From: Cerina litoralis
GTDB taxonomy: Bacteria > Bacteroidota > Bacteroidia > Flavobacteriales > Flavobacteriaceae
Direction of reading: 5' to 3'
Assembly (NCBI GenBank): GCA_022008415.1
Contig: JAIRBC010000010.1
Coordinates: 107,176-171,175 of the forward strand
DNA: 64,000 nt
Every line of letters begins with the position of its first letter. The first letter of the stretch is position 1. The translations under genes were made by a program, and so were the position numbers. Positions 1-9,286 of the stretch are shown here, one piece after another. The notes below the pieces were generated by a model. It saw only the letters and a program-made list of their open reading frames with translations, made no database searches and had not been told where the DNA came from.

Positions 1-1
1 C

Positions 2-1048
2 ATCGTCCTAACAGGGTGTTCGGGCAACAACCTCAAAAATATTTCCGCAGCATTTCCGCTGGGGAAAATGATCGGGGTAACGGGAGTTTCGGGCAGTGGA
101 AAATCTACCTTGATAAACGAAACGCTTTACCCGATCATGAACGCCCATTATTTTAACGGTGTAAAAAAACCAATGCCCTACAAAAAGATTACGGGTCTGG
201 AGTTTGTAGACAAGGTAATCGATATCAACCAATCGCCTATCGGTAGAACTCCGCGCTCCAACCCGGCCACCTACACGGGAGTTTTCAGCGAAATAAGAAG
301 TCTCTTTACCAAAACCCCCGAAGCGGCAATAAGAGGTTATAAACCAGGTCGATTTAGCTTTAACGTGAAAGGAGGACGTTGCGAAACTTGCCAGGGTGGA
401 GGGCTAAGGGTGATAGAAATGAACTTTCTGCCCGATGTTTATGTAGCATGTGAAACCTGTAACGGCAAGCGCTTTAACAGGGAAACCCTGGAAATTAGAT
501 ACAAGGGCAAATCTATAGCCGACGTTTTGGAAATGACCATCAACGAAGCTGTGGAATTCTTTGAAAACATTCCCAAGATCTATCGAAAATTAAAGACCAT
601 CCAAGACGTCGGGTTAGGGTATATTTCCCTTGGACAACAATCCACGACCCTTTCCGGTGGCGAGGCACAACGAATAAAACTGGCCACGGAACTGTCTAAA
701 AGGGATACGGGTAACACTTTTTATATACTCGATGAACCTACCACCGGACTGCATTTTGAGGACATACGGGTACTCATGGAAGTATTGAACAAGCTGGTGG
801 ACAAAGGCAATACCGTTCTCGTCATAGAACACAATATGGATGTTATAAAAATGGTGGATTATATTCTGGATATCGGGTACGAAGGGGGCCGAGAGGGCGG
901 TAAAATAGTAGCCAGGGGTACCCCGGAGGAAGTGGCACGGGATAAAAAGAGCTATACGGCAAAGTTTTTGATGCAGGAGTTGAACAAGCATCGGGAAATG
1001 GCAAAAAAAGGCAGTGAACAGCGGGCCGAAACCATTGTGCACAGATAA
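2..1048 (+). CDS. uvrA: UvrA, excinuclease ABC subunit A (C-terminal part, cut by window edge)
   Basis: ATPase subunit of the UvrABC nucleotide-excision-repair machine, which finds bulky DNA damage and loads UvrB. The reading frame is open to the left edge, so only the last 348 residues are present and the ATG at 68 is internal. Visible in order: the second Walker A (GVSGSGKST), a CETC...CETC zinc finger with about 20 residues between the pairs, the ABC signature [12 protein letters not shown], Walker [13 protein letters not shown] and the switch histidine in VIEHNMD. These are the hallmarks of the second ABC module of UvrA. A charged tail of about 20 residues follows the usual end of the family. 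The gene is followed by a LOG-family gene on the same strand after 111 bases. Confidence 0.97.
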   Translation: MVLTGCSGNNLKNISAAFPLGKMIGVTGVSGSGKSTLINETLYPIMNAHYFNGVKKPMPYKKITGLEFVDKVIDINQSPIGRTPRSNPATYTGVFSEIRSLFTKTPEAAIRGYKPGRFSFNVKGGRCETCQGGGLRVIEMNFLPDVYVACETCNGKRFNRETLEIRYKGKSIADVLEMTINEAVEFFENIPKIYRKLKTIQDVGLGYISLGQQSTTLSGGEAQRIKLATELSKRDTGNTFYILDEPTTGLHFEDIRVLMEVLNKLVDKGNTVLVIEHNMDVIKMVDYILDIGYEGGREGGKIVARGTPEEVARDKKSYTAKFLMQELNKHREMAKKGSEQRAETIVHR

Positions 1049-1159
1049 TCCCCGAATATTAAACCAGCGAGCAGCGCCAGAAAGCAAGTGAGGTGTCAAG
1101 GGTGAAATAAATTGAAAACTGCACCCAGAACCGTTACCTTGGAAACCATAAATCACAAT

Positions 1160-1846
1160 ATGAGAAAAGAACAACACCACAAAGGATGGAACGAAATTAA
1201 GACCAATGATTCCTGGGCCCTTTTCAAGATCATGGGCGAATTTGTCAACGGCTATGAAAAACTCAGTGTCATCGGTCCCTGTATCTCCATTTTCGGGTCT
1301 GCCCGCACCAAGGAAAGCGACCACTATTACGAACTGGCCGTGAAGATCTCAAAAAGTATTGCGGAGGCGGGGTACGGCATCATCACTGGTGGAGGTCCCG
1401 GTATTATGGAAGCTGGGAACAAGGGCGCCCATCTAGCGGGCGGGACCTCCGTAGGTCTCAATATAGACCTGCCGTTCGAGCAGCACTACAATCCCTATAT
1501 CGATTCGGATAAAAGCTTGGATTTCGATTATTTTTTTGTTCGCAAGGTTATGTTCGTAAAGTATTCACAGGGTTTTGTGGTAATGCCCGGCGGGTTTGGT
1601 ACTTTGGACGAACTTTTTGAGGCCATTACCCTGATACAAACCAATAAAATTGAAAAATTCCCCATCGTTTTGGTAGGTTCCGATTATTGGAAAGGCCTTC
1701 TCGAATGGATAAAACAAACCATGTTGACCATGGGCAATATCAGTCCCCACGATTTGGACCTCGTCACCCTTGCGGATACGGAAGAAGAAGTGGTGGAAAT
1801 TATCGATGCCTTCTATAAAGAACGTATATTTAGTCCCAATTTCTAG
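1160..1846 (+). CDS. LOG-family (TIGR00730) Rossmann-fold protein, probable nucleotide 5'-monophosphate phosphoribohydrolase
   Basis: Cytosolic Rossmann-fold protein of the LOG/YgdH/PpnN group, whose characterised members split nucleoside 5'-monophosphates into base and ribose 5-phosphate. From the chosen ATG the protein has 228 residues, with GGGPGIMEAGNKGA at 77-90, RK at 128-129 and the signature PGGFGTLDE at 143-151. An in-frame TTG at 1112 would add 16 residues, but flavobacterial homologues as I recall them begin near MRKExxHKGWNEIK, which favours 1160. The natural substrate cannot be read from sequence; older annotations call such proteins lysine decarboxylase, which is wrong. Confidence 0.9.
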   Translation: MRKEQHHKGWNEIKTNDSWALFKIMGEFVNGYEKLSVIGPCISIFGSARTKESDHYYELAVKISKSIAEAGYGIITGGGPGIMEAGNKGAHLAGGTSVGLNIDLPFEQHYNPYIDSDKSLDFDYFFVRKVMFVKYSQGFVVMPGGFGTLDELFEAITLIQTNKIEKFPIVLVGSDYWKGLLEWIKQTMLTMGNISPHDLDLVTLADTEEEVVEIIDAFYKERIFSPNF

Positions 1847-1853
1847 TTTTCAC

Positions 1854-4691
1854 ATGCTCCAAAACAAAATTGAAACTTTTCCCAATATATTAAGTTGTCT
1901 GTGTGCCATGCTGGGATTTCTAACCATAAACGGGCAGCACCTGAACCGGGTAATTGCCACTTTGGACGGGGACACCCAAGAAATTGGTATTCAACAAGAG
2001 TTCATTTACGTCAACGATTCCCAAGATACCCTCACCAACCTGTATTTCAATGATTGGGCCAATGCTTACGCCAACAAAAAAACACCATTGGCACGACGGT
2101 TGGAAGAGGAGTTCAAGAAGAGCCTGCACCTCGCCAAGGAAAAAGATCGCGGGCATACGCAAATGATAAGTGCCGTGGATAATGAATACAGGGGTCTACA
2201 ATGGGAACGCACCCCGGAGGTAGATCTTATAAGGTTTAAATTGAACCAAGCCCTTCCGCCCCAGGATTCCGTAAAAATATTCCTTACCTACAATGTAAAA
2301 TTGCCCCCGGATAAATATACTCCTTACGGTTATGACCGGTGGAACGGCTATTACCTCAAAGATTGGTACCTTACCCCGGCGGTATACAACGGGGAATGGC
2401 AACTGTATTCCAACGTGAATTTAGAAGACCTTTATACGGGAATAACCAATACCGTGATCGATTTTACCTATCCGGAAAGGCTTTATCTCACCACCAATTT
2501 TGACGATATCGGAAACACCAAATTTATAAGTACGCAACAGGCGACGTTAAAAGGTAACAACCGCAAAAGTTGTGAGATTATTCTGAGCCCCACCAAAAAA
2601 TTTACGACCCACGTAACACCTACCTTAACCGCGGTAACCGACATCGAGGCCGTCAAATACGAGGAGGTGCTAAGAGGGGTGTCCATACTTAAGATTTCGG
2701 AATTTCTAGATAAAAACCTCGGGAATTACCCCCACCAACAACTATTGGTGAGCGAATTGGATTACGATAAAAATCCGTTGTACGGTATCAACCAATTGCC
2801 ATCCTTTATAAGGCCCTATGGGGAACAGTTTCAGTTTGAGATGAAATTCTTAAAGACAGCCCTGTATAGCTGGATGCGGGAAACCATGTTCTTGAATCCC
2901 AGAAAGGAAGAATGGGTGAACGATGCCATAGTCAACTATCTTTTGTTCCATTATGTGGAAACTTATTATCCAGACCAAAAGCTTTTGGGCAAACTGTCTA
3001 AAATATGGGGTTTGAGAAGTTTCCATTTGGCCCAAGTGGATTTTAACGAGCAATACCCGCTTCTTTACACGCTTACGGCACGGAAGAACCTAGACCAGGC
3101 ATTATCCGTGTCCAATGACTCGTTGATCAAGTTCAATCAAAAAATTGCCAATCCGTACAAAGCAGGGTTGGGATTGGCCTATTTGTCGGATTATATTGAA
3201 AAAGGTAAGATAGACGAGGGAATCAAGACTTTTTACAAGACCTACAGTTTAAAACCGGTTACCCCAAAGGATTTCGAAGACATCTTGGAACGATCTACCA
3301 ATAAGGATATCCATTGGTTTTTTAACGAGTACGTGACCACCGATAAAAAAATAGATTTTAAGATAAACAAGGTCATAAAAACCCCGGATTCCTTAGAAGT
3401 CACCATTAAAAACAAACAAGGGACCAATGTTCCGATCTCCCTATTCGGTATCCAAAACGATACCGTGGTGTCCAAATATTGGTTTCCCGATATTACCACC
3501 CAGAAAACGATTAAGATTCCAAGACTAGACGAAGACCGATTGGTCCTGAACTACGATCAAATTATACCGGAGTACAACCAAAGGGATAATTGGAAGACCT
3601 TGAACGGATTCTTTTCGAGCAACAAAAAATTAAAGTTCCAATTTTACAAGGATATCGAAGACCCCTATTACAACCAAATCTTTTATGTACCCGTCCTTAG
3701 CTTTAATATTTACGATGGTCTATCCCCGGGATTAAGGATCCACAACAAAACATTTCTGGAAAAACCCTTTCAATGGGATGTATCCCCTTCCTATGCCCCC
3801 AAGGAAAAATCGTTCGTGGGATATGGGAGAGTAAATTACCGTCACTATCACGGCAAAACAGGGTTCTATGTAACCAACTACTCCCTTCACGGGTCTACCT
3901 CCTTTTTCCAGGTCCATTCCCGCTATTCAACGATAACCCCCTCGATCGGGTTTGGTTGGAGACCGGACGACCTTAGGTCCAATAAGAGAAGTGCCCTAAT
4001 TTTTAGGTACGTAAACGTATTTAGGAATGTAAACGAGGCGTTAAATATAGATACTGATCCAGATTATAGCGTTTTTGATGCCCGGTTTATAAAGACAAAT
4101 AACGGGATCATAAATTATTTTTCCTGGTTTGCCGATGCACAACAGTCTAGCCAATTCACCAAAATAGCCTTCAATATGGAATACCGAAGGCTCTTTGACA
4201 ACAACATGCAGTTCAATTTTAGGTTCTTTGCAGGCAAGTTCCTGAGAAACACAACGGATTCCGATTACTTTAGCTTTGCATTAGATCGTCCTACCGATTA
4301 TCTTTTTGATTACAGCTACATTGGACGGTCGGAAGATTCGGGAATCTCAAGTCAACAGATCATTATAGCGGAGGGAGGATTCAAATCCAAATTGGCCTAT
4401 CCCTACGCCAATGATTGGATCGCCACAACAAATGCAAGTGTTAGCGTGTGGCGTTGGATCGAACTCTACGGAGACCTGGGTTTTGTAAAAAACAAGAACC
4501 AAAACACCCACTTCGTATATGATTCCGGTATACGGTTAAATTTGGTCACCGATTATTTTGAACTGTATTTTCCGATGTACTCCAACAACGGATGGGAAAT
4601 AGCGCAACCCAACTATCTCGAAAAAATACGCTTTGTAGTGACCTTAAGTCCCAAAACCCTATTGGGGCTCTTTAACAGACAATGGTTCTAA
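1854..4691 (+). CDS. M1-like (gluzincin-fold) exported protein lacking the HExxH zinc site, probable outer-membrane-associated C-terminus
   Basis: Large protein of 945 residues starting 7 bases after the LOG gene. The start at 1854 gives a signal-peptide-like N-terminus (hydrophobic stretch ending near INGQ); the longer frame to 1770 would overlap the upstream gene by 77 bases and is not preferred. Residues 30-560 follow the layout of M1 aminopeptidases (N-terminal beta domain, then helical domain with EEWVNDAIVNYLLFHYVE where M1 enzymes have W-NEGFA-Y), but no HExxH is present, so it is unlikely to be an active zinc peptidase. The last 350 residues are rich in aromatic alternating strands, like a beta-barrel. 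Family members are widespread in flavobacteria with unknown function. Confidence 0.75.
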   Translation: MLQNKIETFPNILSCLCAMLGFLTINGQHLNRVIATLDGDTQEIGIQQEFIYVNDSQDTLTNLYFNDWANAYANKKTPLARRLEEEFKKSLHLAKEKDRGHTQMISAVDNEYRGLQWERTPEVDLIRFKLNQALPPQDSVKIFLTYNVKLPPDKYTPYGYDRWNGYYLKDWYLTPAVYNGEWQLYSNVNLEDLYTGITNTVIDFTYPERLYLTTNFDDIGNTKFISTQQATLKGNNRKSCEIILSPTKKFTTHVTPTLTAVTDIEAVKYEEVLRGVSILKISEFLDKNLGNYPHQQLLVSELDYDKNPLYGINQLPSFIRPYGEQFQFEMKFLKTALYSWMRETMFLNPRKEEWVNDAIVNYLLFHYVETYYPDQKLLGKLSKIWGLRSFHLAQVDFNEQYPLLYTLTARKNLDQALSVSNDSLIKFNQKIANPYKAGLGLAYLSDYIEKGKIDEGIKTFYKTYSLKPVTPKDFEDILERSTNKDIHWFFNEYVTTDKKIDFKINKVIKTPDSLEVTIKNKQGTNVPISLFGIQNDTVVSKYWFPDITTQKTIKIPRLDEDRLVLNYDQIIPEYNQRDNWKTLNGFFSSNKKLKFQFYKDIEDPYYNQIFYVPVLSFNIYDGLSPGLRIHNKTFLEKPFQWDVSPSYAPKEKSFVGYGRVNYRHYHGKTGFYVTNYSLHGSTSFFQVHSRYSTITPSIGFGWRPDDLRSNKRSALIFRYVNVFRNVNEALNIDTDPDYSVFDARFIKTNNGIINYFSWFADAQQSSQFTKIAFNMEYRRLFDNNMQFNFRFFAGKFLRNTTDSDYFSFALDRPTDYLFDYSYIGRSEDSGISSQQIIIAEGGFKSKLAYPYANDWIATTNASVSVWRWIELYGDLGFVKNKNQNTHFVYDSGIRLNLVTDYFELYFPMYSNNGWEIAQPNYLEKIRFVVTLSPKTLLGLFNRQWF

Positions 4692-4721
4692 GGTTTTTTA
4701 TGGTTGTCCGAATTTTTTAAC

Positions 4722-4733
4722 TGAACCGGTTCA
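4722..4733. promoter_or_regulatory. Perfect 12-bp palindrome upstream of the E1 dehydrogenase gene
   Basis: TGAACCGGTTCA is a perfect palindrome lying 44 bases upstream of the putative -33 box of the gene at 4828. Its position suits an operator or activator site; which protein would bind is unknown. Confidence 0.35.
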
Positions 4734-4777
4734 ATGATAAAAAGTGATAACTTTTATGTGGTTACGACCGCCCTGAA

Positions 4778-4808
4778 TTGCAGGGATCATCCATATTTGA
4801 TATTTTTG
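4778..4808 (+). promoter_or_regulatory. Bacteroidota-type promoter for the E1 dehydrogenase
   Basis: TTG (4778-4780), 20-base spacer and TATTTTTG (4801-4808) fit the -33/-7 (TTTG, TAnnTTTG) pattern of the Bacteroidota housekeeping sigma factor. The ATG at 4828 follows after 19 bases, predicting a short leader. Confidence 0.5.
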
Positions 4809-4827
4809 TTGAAAATGTTGACTCCCA

Positions 4828-7239
4828 ATGAAATCCGAACCCAAAACTAGTAACGACATTTCCTTCAATGATTTTAAGAATCAAATCCTTAAGGATTATG
4901 AAATTGCCGTTACAAGTAGGGAGTGCAGTCTTTTAGGTCGCAGGGAAGTGCTTACGGGCAAGGCTAAGTTCGGAATTTTTGGAGATGGCAAGGAGCTGCC
5001 GCAGTTGGCCATGGCCCGTTCCTTTCAGGATGGCGATTTCCGCAGTGGCTATTACCGGGACCAGACCTTTATGATGGCACTGGGTCTTTTTAAACCTAAG
5101 GATTTCTTCCACGGATTATACGCCACGACCGACCTGGACAAGGAACCCATGAGTGCAGGAAGGCAAATGGGAGGACATTTTGGCACCCATAGCCTAAACG
5201 AGGATGGCAGTTGGAAAGATCTTACGGCGCAAAAAAACAGCAGCGCGGATATTTCTTGTACGGCGGGTCAAATGCCACGTCTAGTGGGACTGGCCCAAGC
5301 TTCAAAAATATACAGACATCTAGAGTTGACCGAATCGGGAAAATTTTCCCAGAATGGCAACGAGGTGGCCTGGGGCACCATTGGCAATGCCAGCACCAGT
5401 GAAGGTCACTTTTTCGAAGCCTTAAATGCTGGCGGGGTGCTACAAATTCCTATGGTAATCAGTATTTGGGACGATGGATACGGTATTTCCGTGCCCGCGA
5501 AATATCAGACCACAAAAGAGGACATTTCCGAAATTTTATCAGGTTTTCAGCGAGACGACACAAACAACGGCTATGAACTTTTAAAAGTAAAAGGTTGGGA
5601 CTATACCGCTTTGATCCATGCCTATGAAAATGCCTCCGATATTGCCAGGGAAGAACATGTCCCTGTAATTATACACGTAACGGAACTGACCCAGCCCCAA
5701 GGACATTCCACATCGGGCTCGCACGAACGCTACAAGAGCGAGGAACAATTGGCATGGGAAAAGGAAAACGATTGCAACAAGCGATTTAAGGAATGGATAT
5801 TGGAAAACGGGATCTCTACCGAGGAGGAACTAAAAGCGCTGGAAAAATCCATAAGAAGAGAGGTTAGAAATGCGAAGAAAGAAGCTTGGGACGAATTTAT
5901 TGAACCTCTTAAACAAAGAAAGAAGTCCTTAGTGGGAATACTGGACACTCTTGCCACCAACAGTCCAAACAGGAGCTTTATCACAAAAATTAAGAACGAC
6001 CTTATCGCTATTGAAGAGCCGTCCAAAAAAGATCTGGCCTCCAAGGCCAGAAAATCCTTGCGATATCTATTGGGAGAGACTTCACCCGAGAAATTAGAAC
6101 TTTCCAAATGGATCGATCTGTTCTTCAAGGAAATGGAACCGAAGTATAGTTCCCATCTGTACAATGAATTGCCGAACAGGGCCACTGCCGTCCAAGAGGT
6201 AAAGCCGAGCTACACCTCTGAGCCCGAAATGGTGGATGGAAGGGTTATATTACGCGACAATTTTGACAAGCTATTTGCCAAATACCCCGAAGCACTGATT
6301 TTCGGGGAAGATAGCGGAGCCATCGGAGACGTAAATCAAGGCCTGGAAGGACTCCAGAAAAAATATGGAAAATTGCGGGTCTCGGATACGGGAATCAGGG
6401 AAACCACGATTATTGGACAGGGAATTGGGTTGGCACTTAGGGGATTGCGACCCATTGCAGAAATACAGTATCTGGACTACATACTTTATGGCATACAGAC
6501 CATGAGCGACGACCTTGCCACCACGTTATACAGAACCGTCGGTAAGCAGAAGGCCCCACTGATCGTACGTACCAGAGGGCACAGATTAGAGGGTATTTGG
6601 CACTCTGGTTCGCCTATGGGGGGACTGATCCACCTCTTGAGGGGAATGTATATTTTGGTTCCCAGGGATATGACCAAAGCTGCCGGATTCTACAACACCT
6701 TGATGAAAAGCGACGAACCCGCATTGGTGATCGAAAGTCTCAACGGATATCGTCTCAAGGAGGCCAAGCCCAAAAATCTGGGGGAAAACTGTACCCCGAT
6801 CGGGGTGGTGGAAACTGTCCGTAAGGGCACGGACATTACGTTGGTCTCTTACGGATCTACCCTTAGAATTGTGGTCCAGGTGGCCCGTGAGCTACAACAG
6901 GTGGGTATAGACGCCGAAGTTATTGACGCACAAAGCTTACTTCCTTTCGACCTGCGACACGACACGGTGAAAAGTATTAAAAAGACAAACCGGTTGCTCG
7001 TTATTGATGAGGACGTTCCCGGGGGCTGTTCCGCTTACCTCGTTCAGGAAATTGTGGAGAAGCAGGGAGGGTATTCTTATTTAGACAGTGCTCCCCAAAC
7101 CCTTACCGCCAAAGCACATAGGCCAGCCTATGCGACGGACGGAGACTATTTCTCCAAGCCCAATGCCGAAGATATTTTTGAAAAAGTTTATGCGATAATG
7201 CACGAATCCAACCCTGTAGATTACCCAAAATTGCGCTGA
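4828..7239 (+). CDS. 2-oxoacid dehydrogenase E1 component, alpha and beta subunits fused
   Basis: Thiamin-diphosphate-dependent E1 enzyme, most like branched-chain 2-oxoacid dehydrogenase E1: it decarboxylates the 2-oxoacid and passes the acyl group to the lipoyl group of E2. It has 803 residues. The alpha half (about 1-450) carries the ThDP/Mg motif around residues 186-230 (GNASTSEGHFFEALN ... DDGYGISVP). The beta half (about 470-803) has FGEDSGAIGDVNQGLEGLQ and the C-terminal transketolase domain. Such single-chain E1 proteins are usual in Bacteroidota, whereas most bacteria have two genes. E2 and E3 are not adjacent. A promoter and a palindrome lie upstream. Substrate choice (branched-chain rather than pyruvate) is inferred from family membership only. 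Confidence 0.92.
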   Translation: MKSEPKTSNDISFNDFKNQILKDYEIAVTSRECSLLGRREVLTGKAKFGIFGDGKELPQLAMARSFQDGDFRSGYYRDQTFMMALGLFKPKDFFHGLYATTDLDKEPMSAGRQMGGHFGTHSLNEDGSWKDLTAQKNSSADISCTAGQMPRLVGLAQASKIYRHLELTESGKFSQNGNEVAWGTIGNASTSEGHFFEALNAGGVLQIPMVISIWDDGYGISVPAKYQTTKEDISEILSGFQRDDTNNGYELLKVKGWDYTALIHAYENASDIAREEHVPVIIHVTELTQPQGHSTSGSHERYKSEEQLAWEKENDCNKRFKEWILENGISTEEELKALEKSIRREVRNAKKEAWDEFIEPLKQRKKSLVGILDTLATNSPNRSFITKIKNDLIAIEEPSKKDLASKARKSLRYLLGETSPEKLELSKWIDLFFKEMEPKYSSHLYNELPNRATAVQEVKPSYTSEPEMVDGRVILRDNFDKLFAKYPEALIFGEDSGAIGDVNQGLEGLQKKYGKLRVSDTGIRETTIIGQGIGLALRGLRPIAEIQYLDYILYGIQTMSDDLATTLYRTVGKQKAPLIVRTRGHRLEGIWHSGSPMGGLIHLLRGMYILVPRDMTKAAGFYNTLMKSDEPALVIESLNGYRLKEAKPKNLGENCTPIGVVETVRKGTDITLVSYGSTLRIVVQVARELQQVGIDAEVIDAQSLLPFDLRHDTVKSIKKTNRLLVIDEDVPGGCSAYLVQEIVEKQGGYSYLDSAPQTLTAKAHRPAYATDGDYFSKPNAEDIFEKVYAIMHESNPVDYPKLR

Positions 7240-7314
7240 TCGGCAACCCCGAACAACGCCTCGGTTACAGAGACCCCTTAACTTAACTATATTAATCGTT
7301 AATTACTTTGATCC

Positions 7315-7692
7315 ATGAAAAATACTGTAAAGAATGATGTCGCTTTGGCCATACTGCGTGTTGTCCCGTCACTCATGTTGCTTACCCATGGAATTCCCAA
7401 ACTGCAAAAAATCCTCGGTGGCAACCTAGAATTTGCAGATCCCATTGGAATTGGTGCCGCCCCTTCCCTTTTCCTTGCGGTTATCGGGGAAGTTATTTGT
7501 CCCGTACTTGTAATTTTGGGAATCCGGACCCGTTGGGCAACGATTCCCACCATAATCATGATGGCGGTAATCTCTTTTGTACATCACGCCAACGATACGT
7601 TTAAATCTAAGGAATTGGCGCTGCTTTTCCTCACTTTTTTTGTCTTGATATATTTGTTGGGGCCAGGAAAATACAGTTTCGACAAGAAATAG
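7315..7692 (+). CDS. DoxX-family membrane protein
   Basis: Small integral membrane protein of 125 residues with four predicted membrane helices (about 8-25, 48-65, 70-85 and 100-118). The first loop has THGIPKLQKILGG, the typical DoxX pattern of a G-x-xK motif after helix 1. DoxX relatives are linked to redox stress and quinone-related functions in some bacteria, but the function of this group is not established. The ATG at 7315 is the only reasonable start. The gene converges with holA, with 13 bases between the stop codons. Confidence 0.85.
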   Translation: MKNTVKNDVALAILRVVPSLMLLTHGIPKLQKILGGNLEFADPIGIGAAPSLFLAVIGEVICPVLVILGIRTRWATIPTIIMMAVISFVHHANDTFKSKELALLFLTFFVLIYLLGPGKYSFDKK

Positions 7693-7705
7693 CACCGATC
7701 GGGGT

Positions 7706-8707
7706 CTATATTATTTTTACCAAAAGTTCCTTGAGCAGGTCCGAATTGGTCATGTTGTAGGCCCCTACCCCTTTCCCTTTAAGGTCTAGCTCCCGTAATT
7801 GGGAAATAACATGGCTCACTTTTTTCATGGGGTAATTTCTTGCGGCTGTTTGGAATTCATTTACAAAATAGGGATTGATCCGCAAAGCACTGGCCACGTT
7901 TTTAGGAGAATGATCGGCAAGTCCATGGTATTGCAGCAATTGGGAAAAAAAGTTGTGCAACAGGGAAACGGTGACCACAAAGGGGTTGTCCTTTGGATTT
8001 TGGGCAAAATATTGAATGATCCGGGTAGCCTTTACCACGTTGCGTTCCCCAATGGCCTTCTTCAATTCAAAATTATTATAATCCTTGCTTATCCCTATAT
8101 GTTCTTCGATGTCCGACGGGGTAATCTCCCTTCCCTTTGGCACCACCAATTGCAACTTCTCCAATTCATTATTTATCCGGCTCAGATCGGTTCCCAAAAA
8201 CTCTACCAATAATATTGCGGCCTTTGGGGCAATTTGATATCCCTTGCCCTGCAATATTTTGCGAATCCAGTCCGAAACCTGATTTTCATAGAGCTTCTTG
8301 CTTTCAAATAGAACCCCTTTTTTTTGAACCGATTTATACAGTTTTTTTCGCTTGTCCAGTTTGCTGTATTTATAACAAAGCACCAAGACCGTAGTAGGCT
8401 GTGGATTGTCTACATATTGGCTTAGGTTGTCTATGGTGCGGGAAAGGTGTTGGGCTTCCTTTACGATGATCACTTGCCGATCGGCCATCATGGGAAAGCG
8501 CTTGGCATTGCCCACTATAGCCTCAATGATCACTTCTTTGCCGTATAGCACCATTTGGTTAAACCCGCGCTCCTCTTCGGTAAGGACGTTCTTTTCTATA
8601 TATTCCGATATTTTATCAATGTAATAGGGCTCCTCTCCATAAAGAAAATAAACGGGACTGATTTTCCCATTCCTAATATCGGTAACGATTTGCTTTACTT
8701 CGTCCAT
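7706..8707 (-). CDS. holA: DNA polymerase III subunit delta
   Basis: Delta subunit of the clamp loader, the wrench that opens the beta sliding clamp. It has 333 residues, normal for the family. The N-terminus PVYFLYGEEPYYIDKISEYI is the HolA signature (P-loop-like region without a functional Walker A), followed by the central AAA-like domain and a helical C-terminal collar domain (HNFFSQLLQYHGLAD ... YNMTNSDLLKELLVKII). It diverges from the HSDR_N gene across only 26 bases containing the palindrome CAAATTTG, which could act as a -7 box in both directions. Confidence 0.93.
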   Translation of the reverse strand: MDEVKQIVTDIRNGKISPVYFLYGEEPYYIDKISEYIEKNVLTEEERGFNQMVLYGKEVIIEAIVGNAKRFPMMADRQVIIVKEAQHLSRTIDNLSQYVDNPQPTTVLVLCYKYSKLDKRKKLYKSVQKKGVLFESKKLYENQVSDWIRKILQGKGYQIAPKAAILLVEFLGTDLSRINNELEKLQLVVPKGREITPSDIEEHIGISKDYNNFELKKAIGERNVVKATRIIQYFAQNPKDNPFVVTVSLLHNFFSQLLQYHGLADHSPKNVASALRINPYFVNEFQTAARNYPMKKVSHVISQLRELDLKGKGVGAYNMTNSDLLKELLVKII

Positions 8708-8733
8708 CCAAAAAAAATCATCAAATTTGCGCC

Positions 8734-9180
8734 ATGCGGCAATTGAACTTTCCCACTTATAGCTTTCGTCTCAAAAATAGCGAAAATAAAATCCACATTT
8801 TTGATGTGATCCGTAAAAAATTTGTTGTGCTCCAACCGGAGGAATGGGTGCGGCAACATATCGTCCATCATTTGATCTATGACAAAAATTACCCTCGAAG
8901 CCTCGTCAATGTTGAAAAGCAACTAAAACTAAACGACCTAAAAAAAAGATATGATATAGTGGTCTTCAATCCGGATGCGAGTATTGAAGTATTGGTGGAG
9001 TGCAAATCGCCCGAAACCAAGATCAACCAGACGGTTTTTGATCAGATTGCGATATACAACATGAATTTAAGGGCCAATTACCTCATGGTAAGCAACGGAT
9101 TGGAGCATTTTTATTGCAAAATGGACTTTGAGGAAGAAAAATATACATTTTTAAGGCAACTTCCTGATTTTAGCCGTTAA
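8734..9180 (+). CDS. Stand-alone HSDR_N (type I restriction enzyme R N-terminal-like) PD-(D/E)XK protein
   Basis: Protein of 148 residues that is essentially only the nuclease-fold domain found at the N-terminus of type I restriction R subunits. The putative active-site residues D74 (in RYDIVVF), E89 and K91 (in VECKSPE) are all present, giving a D-x14-E-x-K core. No helicase, M or S subunit genes are near, so it is not part of a type I system here. Single-domain proteins of this kind are conserved next to holA in flavobacteria as far as I recall, pointing to a housekeeping DNA-metabolism role rather than defence; that is inference. Confidence 0.8.
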   Translation: MRQLNFPTYSFRLKNSENKIHIFDVIRKKFVVLQPEEWVRQHIVHHLIYDKNYPRSLVNVEKQLKLNDLKKRYDIVVFNPDASIEVLVECKSPETKINQTVFDQIAIYNMNLRANYLMVSNGLEHFYCKMDFEEEKYTFLRQLPDFSR

Positions 9181-9286
9181 TTTGTGGGCTTCAAAACAAA
9201 TGGGAACTTATAGCCTGTCTTAACGCTGGCAGTAACATAATTTATATAAAATCGATTCTGGCCGAAATGAAACCGGCCTTGTTTCA

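Noticed and set aside
614..1324. 236-codon open frame on the minus strand across the uvrA/LOG junction
   Set aside because: It lies opposite two genes with unmistakable family motifs and has no protein-like features of its own.
5730..6185. 151-codon minus-strand frame inside the E1 dehydrogenase gene
   Set aside because: Serine/leucine-rich shadow of a helical, lysine/glutamate-rich section of the real gene.
8722..8729. CAAATTTG as a shared promoter box for holA and the HSDR_N gene
   Set aside because: It departs from TAnnTTTG at the first base in both directions and no -33 TTG is placed correctly; mentioned only as a possibility.
8734..9180. HSDR_N protein as part of a type I restriction system
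   Set aside because: No hsdM, hsdS or helicase part is present nearby; the protein is only the single domain.
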